From positions 1 to 64,000 of the forward strand of contig NZ_JABMIJ010000007.1 in assembly GCF_014885015.1 (NCBI RefSeq): DNA of 64,000 nt, given 5' to 3'. Shown one piece after another: positions 9,414 through 18,571 of the stretch. The stretch is from Spirabiliibacterium falconis. Lineage in GTDB: Bacteria > Pseudomonadota > Gammaproteobacteria > Enterobacterales > Pasteurellaceae. Numbering within the stretch: position 1 is the stretch's first letter; every line of letters begins with the position of its first letter. Position numbers and translations under genes: made by a program. Under the pieces are notes generated by a model that saw nothing but the letters and a program-made list of their open reading frames with translations, did no database searches and was not told the DNA's origin.

Positions 9414-9422
9414 AAGTGCGGT

Positions 9423-9896
9423 ATGAATTACTTACAATATTACCCCGTTGATGTGGTCAATGGCGAAGGCACTCGCTGCACTTTGTTCGTAGCGGGCTGC
9501 ACCCACGCCTGCCGTGGCTGTTATAACAAAGCCAGTTGGCGTTTTAATGCAGGGTTGCCGTTTGATGAGGCAATGGAGCAACGGATCATTGCGGATTTAA
9601 ACGACACCCGCATTCGCCGCCAAGGGCTATCACTCAGCGGTGGCGACCCGTTGCACCCCGACAATGCAACCGCACTTTTACCTTTCGTACAAAAGGTTAA
9701 ACACCTATGCCCTGATAAGGATATTTGGCTGTGGACAGGTTACACGCTCGCAGAACTATCCCCCCTTCAACGCACACTCGTTGATTATGTGGATGTCTTA
9801 ATCGATGGAAAATTTGAACAAACACAAGCCGACCGCACTTTGCGTTGGCGTGGTTCTCGTAACCAAATGATTTATTATTTAAACATAGTAGACTAG
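9423..9896 (+). CDS. nrdG: Anaerobic ribonucleotide reductase activating protein
   Basis: NrdG is the radical-SAM activase that generates the glycyl radical on NrdD. The 157-residue protein has the iron-sulfur motif CTHACRGC (residues 26-33), the cysteine spacing that binds a [4Fe-4S] cluster and S-adenosylmethionine, and a GGDP motif near residue 76. Its length is normal. A complete uptake signal (AAGTGCGGT) ends directly against the ATG, leaving no ordinary ribosome-binding site, so translation may depend on coupling to nrdD. Confidence 0.94.
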   Translation: MNYLQYYPVDVVNGEGTRCTLFVAGCTHACRGCYNKASWRFNAGLPFDEAMEQRIIADLNDTRIRRQGLSLSGGDPLHPDNATALLPFVQKVKHLCPDKDIWLWTGYTLAELSPLQRTLVDYVDVLIDGKFEQTQADRTLRWRGSRNQMIYYLNIVD

Positions 9897-9918
9897 GACG
9901 AAAACCGCCGTCCTAGTC
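9891..9918 (+). terminator. Perfect 10-bp stem-loop at the end of nrdG
   Basis: GACTAGGACG pairs with CGTCCTAGTC across an 8-base loop. The stem includes the nrdG stop codon. There is no T-run after it on either strand, so it may act in mRNA stability or as a weak two-way terminator between nrdG and ttrA. Confidence 0.5.
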
Positions 9919-9947
9919 GAACATACACTATGTAATCATAAGCTCAA

Positions 9948-12900
9948 TTATAACTTCTCTATTTTTGCAGGTAATCCTTGCCGCACTGCAGAACCACAAA
10001 CCCAGTCTAACCATGGTGCTTGGATAGCTTTACTGGTATCTAATAAACCAAGATCATTGATATTTATGCCTTGTTTAATCTGTGGATTACCTGCGATGTG
10101 TTTGCCATCAATGGTGTAACCGCTGGCACCTAGCTGTTTATGTCCATAACCATGCTCAATTGCGATTGTACCTGGCATGACTCCATCTAGAACAAATAGC
10201 TGAAGTATTGCTTCACCGCCTGGTGTACTCAGTTTAACCACATCGCCTTGTTGTAACTGTTGTTGTTTGGCATCACTACTATTCATTGCGACAATACCGT
10301 TAGGTTTAATGCTGTGCAAACGTAATAATGGCGCAGTAATGCTGCTCATGATATTCGATTTAAATGATGTCAATTTAAATGGCCACACCTGCGTCGGATA
10401 GCGTTCGGTAACAGGGGTGTTATCCGCAAATTGAGCAGGATAATAACGAGGACAGCCATGATAATGCTCACCATTATGATGATGACGATAACCTGCAACA
10501 GTTGCATTCCATAGTTGTAAGCAGTTTTTCCATTTCGTCGCCATATTATCCCCTTGCCATGCGCTATTATAAGGTGAAAACCGCCCACCTTTACAATAAA
10601 CTGTAGCTACTTTTAGCACTTCTTCAGGCTTCAGTGTTTTCTCCAATTCAGGTAATAGCCGTTGTACTCCCGTAAGTAAGAGATCATCCTCACTTGCCTC
10701 ATTCACGGGAGCTTTCCCATCAAATGCCACATTTGCTGCCGCTCTTAAGAAAAAGTCTTCGCTGCGATTTAACGGATATTTATGATTTTGCTTATCACTA
10801 ATTGCGTTATCACCAAATCCAGGTAAATTCAACATATTCGCTACTGCAATGATAAAACTTTCCATACAAATCACATCGCCTTTCGCTGTTTTAGCATTGG
10901 GTGAGGTGATAATAGGCCAACGTGCTGTACTGGTTTTTGTGGGAACACCAGCCCAAGGTGTGCTAAATCCCCAACTTTCGAAATTATGCGTATCTGGCAC
11001 AATATAATCCGCAAGTGCGGTTGTTTCATTCATAAACGCATCAATAGCAATAAAAAGAGGCAATATACTTGGATCTCGTAGTTTTTTATCGGCAATATGG
11101 TGAATTCCCGTCATGCCATATAGTGGATTACTCATATGGCTAATCCATGCTTTCAATGGATAAGGATAACCTTGTAATGCTGATGTAATCATTTCTGACA
11201 TCTGCCCACCAACAAAAGGATACCAGGTCGATTGAGACGGATACGGATTTTCACCTGCCTCGACTTTACGTCGATATTCACTTGATTTTTCATATGCCTT
11301 TTTGCTGCGCGCTAAATTGGTTCCTTTTGGCTTCACCATACCATCAAATGTCGATAAGTTATAACGAGGACCAGCGGCAAAATCTTTAAATTTCCCTCCC
11401 GAGAAACTCATTCCGCCTTTTTTATTCATATTACCCACCATGGCATTGAGCAATAAAATTGCCCAAGCAGTGTAAAAACCATTGCTTTGCATGGTGCCAC
11501 CATGTGTAATAGCAACTGCCTTATGTCCGTGTGATGTAAACTCTTTGGCTAATGCAATAATGGTTGTCAAAGGAACACCGCACTGTTGTGAATAAGCCTC
11601 TAAACTATGCTCAAAACAAGACTCTTTTAACAACGTCATAGCAGATTTCACATGCACCTTACTTCCATCTCGTAAAGTGATCGTTTCATCAACCCACAAA
11701 ACCGCACTTAAACAAGTCTTAGCCGCCACAAATTGTTGGTTTTTCTGATCTTTGACCACATAATTATCTTCTGGGAGAGTGTTCTCCAAACTTGTATGCT
11801 CGCCTGTAAAATCTTCAAGTGTGATCGCTTGTCCATAACGAGGATGATTCTTATCGGTGATAAATAAATGTGTAGCATTACAATAACTTACGCCTTGAGC
11901 TTGCTGCATTGCTGCTTGGCTTGGTCGTGAGAGGTAGTCTGCATTATAACGTTCATGTTCAATTATCCAACGTAACATTGCCAAGGCTAATGAAAGATCA
12001 CCGCCTGGAATAATTGGAATCCAACGATTATTTTGCGTTGCTTGACTGGAAGTTAATTCTAAGCGTGGAGCTACTACAACATAATTAATAGTGTCATCTG
12101 TACGTTGTTTTGCCAGTTGACGTGCCTGACGCTTAAATGGGTTGCCTGCTTGTGCTGGGGATGTTCCCATAAATAGAATAAATTCGCAATTATCCCAATC
12201 TGGTTTTGCATGTGCGTTTTTATCTAAATCATTCATAAAAGCACCCGATCCTGCACGATAGGACAATCCGCAAAACGAACCATGTGAGGCAAAATTAATC
12301 GTACCAAAACTTTGATTGGCAAAGCGTTTTAATAAGGGCTGACGCCCCTCTGGACCTGCAAATGTCACCATCAATTGGTTCACTTTTGGACCGAAATCAG
12401 GATTTTCACTATCCACTGGTGTTTGTAAATCTCGAATGGTCTGTAGTCCATCAATATGACCTTCGCCAAATAAATCCCCACCTTTTGTTACTTCTTCAAT
12501 AAGTTGCTCAAAACTGATGGTTTTCCATTTTCCTTCTCCACGTTTTCCAACTCGCTTTAATGGCTGCGTAATACGGTAAGGACTGGCTATACCATCCATA
12601 AATGCCGATCCTCGTGCACAAGCCGTAGAACGCTTTGCAATGCCATCGCTTGCACCAACACTTAATTCTGCCTCTTGAATGGATGCGTTATAATCTAAAT
12701 AGTGATCTGCTGAAAGTGGATGATAAGAATTACCTGCGATTCTTAATACTTTATTTTGTTTTAAATCAACGCGAGCTCGCACTCCACAAAGAGTCCAACA
12801 TCCCATACATTGGGTATTGCATACAACCTGCTCTGGATTGGGCATAATACGGTTGTTGACAATATGATATTCAGGCACGAGTGCATTACCATAAACCGCA

Positions 12901-13040
12901 CTTTGTGTTTTCTCTCCTGATGTGCCCCCTAAGATACCGCGAGCGATCTCTTTAATTTTTGGACTATACCCTGCTGCAAATGTCGCAGCACCACCTAACG
13001 CTAATCCACCTTTTAAGATATTACGACGTTTATTGTTCAT
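9948..13040 (-). CDS. ttrA: Tetrathionate reductase catalytic subunit A
   Basis: TtrA is the periplasmic molybdopterin subunit that reduces tetrathionate to thiosulfate at the end of an anaerobic electron transport chain. The 1030-residue protein has a twin-arginine export signal (KRRNILKGG) and, from residue 74, a cysteine motif C-N3-C-N2-C-N3-C for a [4Fe-4S] cluster, then molybdopterin domains of the DMSO reductase family. A GGAGGTAA site lies inside the end of ttrC, and the start overlaps that gene by 11 bases, so translation is coupled. It is the last gene of ttrBCA. The family assignment rests on the size, motifs and the ttrBC-ttrSR neighbourhood. Confidence 0.93.
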   Translation of the reverse strand: MNNKRRNILKGGLALGGAATFAAGYSPKIKEIARGILGGTSGEKTQSAVYGNALVPEYHIVNNRIMPNPEQVVCNTQCMGCWTLCGVRARVDLKQNKVLRIAGNSYHPLSADHYLDYNASIQEAELSVGASDGIAKRSTACARGSAFMDGIASPYRITQPLKRVGKRGEGKWKTISFEQLIEEVTKGGDLFGEGHIDGLQTIRDLQTPVDSENPDFGPKVNQLMVTFAGPEGRQPLLKRFANQSFGTINFASHGSFCGLSYRAGSGAFMNDLDKNAHAKPDWDNCEFILFMGTSPAQAGNPFKRQARQLAKQRTDDTINYVVVAPRLELTSSQATQNNRWIPIIPGGDLSLALAMLRWIIEHERYNADYLSRPSQAAMQQAQGVSYCNATHLFITDKNHPRYGQAITLEDFTGEHTSLENTLPEDNYVVKDQKNQQFVAAKTCLSAVLWVDETITLRDGSKVHVKSAMTLLKESCFEHSLEAYSQQCGVPLTTIIALAKEFTSHGHKAVAITHGGTMQSNGFYTAWAILLLNAMVGNMNKKGGMSFSGGKFKDFAAGPRYNLSTFDGMVKPKGTNLARSKKAYEKSSEYRRKVEAGENPYPSQSTWYPFVGGQMSEMITSALQGYPYPLKAWISHMSNPLYGMTGIHHIADKKLRDPSILPLFIAIDAFMNETTALADYIVPDTHNFESWGFSTPWAGVPTKTSTARWPIITSPNAKTAKGDVICMESFIIAVANMLNLPGFGDNAISDKQNHKYPLNRSEDFFLRAAANVAFDGKAPVNEASEDDLLLTGVQRLLPELEKTLKPEEVLKVATVYCKGGRFSPYNSAWQGDNMATKWKNCLQLWNATVAGYRHHHNGEHYHGCPRYYPAQFADNTPVTERYPTQVWPFKLTSFKSNIMSSITAPLLRLHSIKPNGIVAMNSSDAKQQQLQQGDVVKLSTPGGEAILQLFVLDGVMPGTIAIEHGYGHKQLGASGYTIDGKHIAGNPQIKQGININDLGLLDTSKAIQAPWLDWVCGSAVRQGLPAKIEKL

Positions 13041-14082
13041 AATGGTTTACCTCCATTCGTGTTGGCGAAAGCAAGCGAATAAGTTGCCATAATATAATCC
13101 CCACAAAAAGCCACAATCCTAACATCGACAACATGCCTAGCCCACCATCTGTATTCCATTCAAAATGATATGGGTTGAGCATTGCGCTGTATTTTGGTAA
13201 CGTCTGAACTTCAATTAATAATACCCAGCGCATAAGCACAGTGAAAATCAATGCGAACAAGGCACTTAATGCATCAAGCCATAAAGTGCGGTTAGCAAAA
13301 CTTAAAGAAAACACCAATAATAGTGCACTCACAAGACAATAAAACGTCGTTGGTGAATGTTGCCACAATATACTGAGATGATGCCCTGTCACCTCTATTT
13401 GGCTCAAAATAAATACACAAATCCCCCATAATGCAATACTCATTAACGCAATGTAACGTAACACAACCGGAATTTGTGATTGGTTATATAAGTGCAGAAA
13501 AAAGGCCGTTAATAAGATTGCACTTGGAATGGCACTCAATAAAATGAATAGCACTAATCCAGCTTGATGCCAAAGCGGACGACTAGTCACCACATAGACC
13601 TCCATAGTGGTGTATAACAAAATCAACACTGCAGAAAAGAGCGAAAAAAATGCAAATATGCTACTCAAACGTAAGTTATTTGTTTTCCCCCAAACTAAAA
13701 AGTGTAACATTTTCGGGACTGAACGTTCTGTAGCAATATGTCGCAGTAAAAAGAAAAAATATCCCACAACAGCAACAGAAAAAAGTGGTAAAAAAATAGA
13801 ACCCCACGCCATCCAAGACCAATGTGCAAAATAAGCATAAAAATGCCATACTCGTCCGGGTTGGTGCAAATCGGCTGTGAGTGCTATTGGAGCAACAATC
13901 ACACAACTTAACGCCAATGTTACAGCTACTAATTCCATGCTAGCACTATAGGGTTTTGTAACATAACGAGCAAAAAGTGCGGTTAAAATAGCTGCAATTG
14001 CAATACCGATAAAAAAGAAATAACTGACCGCCCACGGTAACCACGCAATTGCTTGTGGTTCAACTAAGACTTCTCGAATCAT
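13030..14082 (-). CDS. ttrC: Tetrathionate reductase membrane subunit C (NrfD-like)
   Basis: TtrC anchors the reductase in the inner membrane and takes electrons from quinol. The 350-residue protein is almost entirely hydrophobic, with about nine predicted membrane helices, as in the NrfD/PsrC family. The ATG at 14082 overlaps the ttrB stop as ATGA and has GGAGGAG inside the end of ttrB. Longer reading frames upstream are not needed. Gene order ttrB-ttrC-ttrA is the same as in Salmonella. Confidence 0.92.
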   Translation of the reverse strand: MIREVLVEPQAIAWLPWAVSYFFFIGIAIAAILTALFARYVTKPYSASMELVAVTLALSCVIVAPIALTADLHQPGRVWHFYAYFAHWSWMAWGSIFLPLFSVAVVGYFFFLLRHIATERSVPKMLHFLVWGKTNNLRLSSIFAFFSLFSAVLILLYTTMEVYVVTSRPLWHQAGLVLFILLSAIPSAILLTAFFLHLYNQSQIPVVLRYIALMSIALWGICVFILSQIEVTGHHLSILWQHSPTTFYCLVSALLLVFSLSFANRTLWLDALSALFALIFTVLMRWVLLIEVQTLPKYSAMLNPYHFEWNTDGGLGMLSMLGLWLFVGIILWQLIRLLSPTRMEVNHYEQ

Positions 14083-14816
14083 AACTGCTCCTCCATCCCT
14101 TGCCATAGCATTGGTTGCCCTTCGATTCGACTAACAAACCTCTCTTCTAGCCCCAAATAAAAAACGTGAGGCTGCGTTCCAGCATCTGGTTTCAAGACTT
14201 TTAGTTCATCATAATGTTGCGTAATCAGTTGATTGATTTCGCTCTCAGGCTGCTGTAAATCGCCAATGATGCGAGCCCCACCAACACAGCTCTCTACGCA
14301 GGCAGGTAATAAGCCTACTTCTAGTCGATGAGCACAAAATGTACATTTATCAGCTGTTTTGGTTTCTTCATTAATAAAACGAGCATCATAGGGACAGGCC
14401 TGAACACAATATGCACACCCCACACAGCGCTCATTATTGACTACAACAATACCATCTTGTTGCTGATAAGTTGCTTGTACAGGACATACAGGGACACACG
14501 GTGGATCATCACAATGATTGCATAAACGCGGCAAAAGTACATTATTAACAATGTTGCCGTTTTTATCACTCACCTCATACTGTCTCACTGTTGTCCGAAA
14601 TTGATTAAGAGGCGTTTGGTTTTCTACACTGCAACTCACAGTACAAGATTGACATCCTATACAACGACGTAGATCAATTAGCATTGCATAACGATGCTCG
14701 CGACTGCCGCCATGGCGTGCTGGCTGGAAAGCATTTGCTTCTCGCAATGGAATCAATGCAGCCCCCATCGTCAAAGCAGACAATGTCTGTATGAATTGTC
14801 GGCGATTTTGTGTCAT
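14079..14816 (-). CDS. ttrB: Tetrathionate reductase iron-sulfur subunit B
   Basis: TtrB passes electrons from TtrC to TtrA through four [4Fe-4S] clusters. The 245-residue protein has a twin-arginine signal (MTQNRRQFIQTLSAL, ending near ANA at 29) and four cysteine groups, including CIGCQSCTVSC, CNHCDDPPCVPVCP and CVGCAYCVQACP, plus a split group CTFC...CVESC. It is the first gene of ttrBCA and is divergent from ttrS. The shared control region has a perfect FNR site. No uptake signal lies in this gene. Confidence 0.94.
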   Translation of the reverse strand: MTQNRRQFIQTLSALTMGAALIPLREANAFQPARHGGSREHRYAMLIDLRRCIGCQSCTVSCSVENQTPLNQFRTTVRQYEVSDKNGNIVNNVLLPRLCNHCDDPPCVPVCPVQATYQQQDGIVVVNNERCVGCAYCVQACPYDARFINEETKTADKCTFCAHRLEVGLLPACVESCVGGARIIGDLQQPESEINQLITQHYDELKVLKPDAGTQPHVFYLGLEERFVSRIEGQPMLWQGMEEQL

Positions 14817-14887
14817 ATCCCCTCCTCACTCACTTGAACAAAACAACTTTTAGTGTATTGTTATTGATAAGTCTTAGAGAACGCTAT

Positions 14888-14901
14888 TGTGGTTTACCAC
14901 A
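14888..14901. promoter_or_regulatory. Palindrome TGTGGTTTACCACA, candidate TtrR operator
   Basis: The arms TGTGG and CCACA are perfect with a 4-base spacer. The site lies between ttrB and ttrS, 28 bp (centre to centre) from the FNR site. A possible ttrB -10 element, AACAAT on the minus strand at 14857-14862, would put this palindrome at about -42 and the FNR site near -70. Assignment to TtrR is inference from position. Confidence 0.4.
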
Positions 14902-14915
14902 TAAGTGTTGACCGA

Positions 14916-14929
14916 TTGATTTTAATCAA
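14916..14929. promoter_or_regulatory. Perfect FNR box between ttrBCA and ttrSR
   Basis: TTGATTTTAATCAA is an exact match to TTGAT-N4-ATCAA. It lies 18 bases before ttrS and 100 bases before ttrB. In Salmonella the ttr operon needs both FNR (OxrA) and TtrSR, so this site fits anaerobic control of ttrBCA. Its closeness to the ttrS start suggests it could instead repress ttrS. Confidence 0.8.
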
Positions 14930-14946
14930 AAAATTAAGGTGTTTTT

Positions 14947-16659
14947 ATGAAAAACGGTAGGTGGATCTTTATTATCTTATTTTCACTTTTGTTACTTGCA
15001 CCTACATTTCCCTATGCCAAAACATGGACTATTGGTATTCTTGCTGTTCGAGGTGAAAAGCAAATGCAAAAAGAGTGGCAACCTTGGGTAGATTGGCTCA
15101 ATCTAAATTTCATCGCCGAGCAATTTCAATTAGTTCCTTTACAACTTGATGATTTAGCTCAGAAGCAGATTGATCACTTAGATTTTATTCTTACTAATCA
15201 AGCGCAATTTTTTTACCTAAATGATAAAACTCTACGCTGGCTTGCCACACTCAATACGAAAACATATTCTGAATCTGCTCAAAATAAGGAACGAATTGGT
15301 AGTGCTATTGTGGTACGCTCCGATAGTCCATATCATCACTTGTTAGACCTCAAAAATAAAACGGTCAGTGCAGTGGGTCAAAGTGCTTTTGGTGGTTTTT
15401 TATTAGGTTACAATGAGTTATATCAGAAAGGGCTTCGAGAAAATCAGGATATACATTTTGTATTTACTGGTTTTCCTACAGATACCACACTTCTACTGCT
15501 CAAAAATCACCAGGTTGATGTCGCTATTGCACCCGCGTGCTTATTAGAACAGATGATTGCAGAAGGCATACTATCAAAACACCATTTTCGTGTGCTTGCA
15601 CAACGACCTAATCAACTTGGCTGTGTCGTAAGCACTATATTATTACCAAATTGGTCACTTGCGGCTATGCCGCAAGTCCCAGATGGATTAGCCGCAGAAT
15701 TGATCAAATATCTACTCAGTCCTACACCAGCTCATTTACCTCAATGGACTCCACCATTTTCCAATACACAAGCTGATCAAATCCTACGTAATATTGACCG
15801 TCACCCACAACAAAATGTATGGCGAATGCTGATATTCTGGATCGAGCAACATAAAATACCTTTGCTTAGCATACTTGTCTTTATTGTTTTTAATTATGTA
15901 TGGATTAGTTATCAAGTGCATCGTAAAAGCAAAGCCCTTGTACTTGCTTATCAAGAAATGAATAATTATCAACAACAATTAATTAAGATTGACCGATTAT
16001 GTTTACTCGGGGAAATGACAACAGGTATTGCCCACGAAATTAACCAACCTTTAACAGCTATACGAATGTATGTAGAAGGCTTAAAACAACAAGTAGCTAA
16101 GAAACATAGTGTGGATTCACAACTGGCTGTATTAAACAAAATAGTACAACAAGTTGAACGTAGCAAACAAGTAATGAGTAACATTACAACCTGGGCAAAA
16201 GACAAAAATAATGAAAATATCAGTACATGTTTACTGTATGAGCTATTGTCACGAACAATACATTTTATACAACGCCACAATGCCAAAGATCAAAACTTCA
16301 GCTTACATTGTGATAAGCAAATGCAAGTCAAAGTCAAACGTACATCTTTGGAACAAATTATAGCAAACTGCTTGCTCAATGCATTACAAGCCAATGCCAA
16401 CGAGATTCAAGTTGTAGTCTGCCAAAACGGGCAACATATTGAAATTGATATTGTCGATAACGGCACGGGATTTACGCAAACAGAACTAAACTTTCCGTTT
16501 GTTCCGTTTCGCTCTACTAAACAAGATGGGCTTGGTCTTGGTTTAGTTCTATGCCAGCGTCTTATATTCACCATGCAAGGCAATATCAAGCTATGCAATC
16601 GTGCTGATCAGCAAGGCGCCGTGGTACGATTAACGCTCCCATTACAACACCCAGAATAG
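14947..16659 (+). CDS. ttrS: Tetrathionate sensor histidine kinase
   Basis: TtrS senses tetrathionate outside the inner membrane and phosphorylates TtrR. The 570-residue protein has a signal or anchor segment (1-24), a PhnD-like periplasmic binding domain (about 26-285), one membrane helix (about 304-320), a histidine kinase domain with the phospho-acceptor His near 363 (GIAHEINQPLT) and an ATPase domain with N and G boxes (NGTGF, GLGLGLVL). AAGGTG precedes the ATG. ttrR follows after 21 bases. The gene has no uptake signal. Confidence 0.92.
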   Translation: MKNGRWIFIILFSLLLLAPTFPYAKTWTIGILAVRGEKQMQKEWQPWVDWLNLNFIAEQFQLVPLQLDDLAQKQIDHLDFILTNQAQFFYLNDKTLRWLATLNTKTYSESAQNKERIGSAIVVRSDSPYHHLLDLKNKTVSAVGQSAFGGFLLGYNELYQKGLRENQDIHFVFTGFPTDTTLLLLKNHQVDVAIAPACLLEQMIAEGILSKHHFRVLAQRPNQLGCVVSTILLPNWSLAAMPQVPDGLAAELIKYLLSPTPAHLPQWTPPFSNTQADQILRNIDRHPQQNVWRMLIFWIEQHKIPLLSILVFIVFNYVWISYQVHRKSKALVLAYQEMNNYQQQLIKIDRLCLLGEMTTGIAHEINQPLTAIRMYVEGLKQQVAKKHSVDSQLAVLNKIVQQVERSKQVMSNITTWAKDKNNENISTCLLYELLSRTIHFIQRHNAKDQNFSLHCDKQMQVKVKRTSLEQIIANCLLNALQANANEIQVVVCQNGQHIEIDIVDNGTGFTQTELNFPFVPFRSTKQDGLGLGLVLCQRLIFTMQGNIKLCNRADQQGAVVRLTLPLQHPE

Positions 16660-16680
16660 CACCATCAGAAAGGAGAGATT

Positions 16681-17268
16681 ATGAAACTTTATTTAGTTGA
16701 TGATGACCATGATGTACTTGATGCTGCCACTTTTTTACTTAATCAAGCAGGTTATCAAGTCCAATGCTGGACAGATAGTCAACAATTTTTAGCCGAAGCT
16801 GAATTATATTCCCCAGGTATTGTAATATTAGATATGTACATGCCATATTATGATGGTAAACAAGTCCACCAATATCTCATTGAACATAATAGCCCCCTCG
16901 CTGTAATTATCTTAACTGCACATGCAGATATCCCTATGGCAGTCAGTGAGCTTAAAAAAGGTGCTATTGATTTTTTACAAAAACCTATTTCATTTGAAGC
17001 GTTAGAAAAAGCTATTCATCATGCACAAGCAAAAACACAACAAGACTATGTAAAATATCGCTTAAAACGAAAATACAATACGCTAAGTGAAAAAGAAAAA
17101 GCCATTCTAAAACTGGTTGTCCACGGTAAAATTAATAGGCAAATCGCCGAGTTATGCAATATCTCCATTCGTACAGTGGAAGTTCATCGTGCCAATATCT
17201 ATAAAAAAATGGAGAGCAAAAATCTAGCAGAACTGATCGCTAACGTAAACGATATACAGAATATTTAA
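16681..17268 (+). CDS. ttrR: Tetrathionate response regulator (FixJ/NarL-type)
   Basis: TtrR activates ttrBCA when phosphorylated by TtrS. The 195-residue protein has a receiver domain with acidic pocket DDDH (7-10) and phospho-acceptor Asp at 51 (VILDMYMP), then a LuxR-type helix-turn-helix (about 135-190, LSEKEKAILKLVVHGKINRQ). AAAGGAGAG lies before the ATG. It forms an operon with ttrS. The next 140 bases, up to the convergent hemG end, hold no clear terminator. Confidence 0.92.
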   Translation: MKLYLVDDDHDVLDAATFLLNQAGYQVQCWTDSQQFLAEAELYSPGIVILDMYMPYYDGKQVHQYLIEHNSPLAVIILTAHADIPMAVSELKKGAIDFLQKPISFEALEKAIHHAQAKTQQDYVKYRLKRKYNTLSEKEKAILKLVVHGKINRQIAELCNISIRTVEVHRANIYKKMESKNLAELIANVNDIQNI

Positions 17269-17411
17269 AAATATAACTTAATCGATCAGGATGATAATAT
17301 TACGTTAATCTGAGCATAAGATAGACACTCATAGAACGCCAAACTCAGGTACATACCTCTGCGACAGAAATACAACATAAATCAAACACAAAAAAATAGG
17401 GGAAACAAAAA

Positions 17412-17942
17412 CTACATCAACAGTTGCAAAAAACTGTCTGCAAAAGCATCAACTTTCGCCCAATCTGTGTATTCAACTTCCTGGCTCGTGTCTGTTTCAC
17501 CGCCTGTTAAACGCATAATAAACTGGATCATTATGCGATCGAATGGGTGATAGCGAGGATAATATAATGCACCTGCAAACACAGCTTTTAAGTGCGGTTG
17601 CCAGTCGATACGGGCAAGAAATTTTCGGGTATAGGCATTTGTTTCAGGCGTATTTTTATCTGCTTTACGGGCGGTGAGATTCACACTGAAAAAAGCCGTC
17701 GGAATGCGGTTAAGCAGTTCATAATGGCGGTTGACAAATTGTGCTAAAGTGCGGTCAAAATGCCCATAGCGGATAGATGCACCGATGATCACGCCGTCAA
17801 ACCGTCGCAGATCGCAGTTCAATGCCTCTGTCAACGGCATTAATTTGGTGGTGATGTCCGCACGCTGCAAATGCGCCGCAATGGCGGTTGCAATTTTTAA
17901 GGTTTGCCCATCTCGGGTTGAATAAATTAGTAAGATTGCCAT
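17412..17942 (-). CDS. hemG: Menaquinone-dependent protoporphyrinogen IX oxidase
   Basis: HemG oxidises protoporphyrinogen IX to protoporphyrin IX in heme synthesis, passing electrons to the quinone pool, so it works with or without oxygen. The 176-residue protein has an N-terminal flavodoxin fold with the FMN phosphate loop YSTRDGQT (8-15) and the typical internal insertion of this type. GGAGTG precedes the ATG. It follows pepQ and yigZ on the same strand, as in the enterobacterial pepQ-yigZ-trkH-hemG operon, but trkH is absent. Confidence 0.92.
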   Translation of the reverse strand: MAILLIYSTRDGQTLKIATAIAAHLQRADITTKLMPLTEALNCDLRRFDGVIIGASIRYGHFDRTLAQFVNRHYELLNRIPTAFFSVNLTARKADKNTPETNAYTRKFLARIDWQPHLKAVFAGALYYPRYHPFDRIMIQFIMRLTGGETDTSQEVEYTDWAKVDAFADSFLQLLM

Positions 17943-17965
17943 AGTTCACTCCAAATCGTGCGGCA

Positions 17966-18571
17966 TTACTCAAAGGTTAATCGCAAGCTGCCTCGGCTAC
18001 GATCGAGCAGTTGCTGGGCAAATTGTGTGCTCATAGCAGGATCGATAAGCAATGTAAACCGCACATCCCCCCCAAACACTTGATCCTCAATCACGATCTC
18101 AAACTGTTTGATTAACTGTTGCACTAACGGCATTTGTTCGTAATGACACGTTAAAAATGCCTTTTGACGTAGAATTTTCTCACAGGTGGGTAATAAGCTC
18201 AACGCCTGCTGCACACCATTGCCATAAGCTCGCACCAAGCCCCCCGTGCCAAGCAAAATGCCGCCGTAATACCGCACAACTACCGCACTTATCTCTCCGA
18301 CGCCAGAACCTTGTAACGCACTTAACATCGGCTTGCCTGCCGTGCCTGAAGGTTCGCCATCATCAGAAAATCCGAATTGCTGACTATCATGTGGGCTACC
18401 TGCACAAGCCGCCCAACACCAATGGCGTGCGTTAGGGTGTTGTGCTTTAATGTCCGCCCAAAACGTACGAGCTTGCTCAAGCCCATCGGTGTGAGCAAGA
18501 TAAGTGATAAAGCGACTTTTTTTAATCTCCTCACTAAATTCAACGGGCTGTGCGGGAATCAAATAACGCAT
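17966..18571 (-). CDS. yigZ: YigZ family (IMPACT-like) protein
   Basis: This 201-residue protein belongs to the UPF0029/Impact family, with the conserved segments ARHWCWAACAG, SDDGEPSGTAGKPML and VVRYYGGILLGTGGLVRAY. Its biochemical role is not established; homology suggests a nucleic acid or ribosome link. The ATG shares a base with the stop of pepQ (TAATG), so translation is coupled. The segment around Val-Val-Arg-Tyr is encoded next to an uptake signal in reverse orientation. Confidence 0.9.
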   Translation of the reverse strand: MRYLIPAQPVEFSEEIKKSRFITYLAHTDGLEQARTFWADIKAQHPNARHWCWAACAGSPHDSQQFGFSDDGEPSGTAGKPMLSALQGSGVGEISAVVVRYYGGILLGTGGLVRAYGNGVQQALSLLPTCEKILRQKAFLTCHYEQMPLVQQLIKQFEIVIEDQVFGGDVRFTLLIDPAMSTQFAQQLLDRSRGSLRLTFE

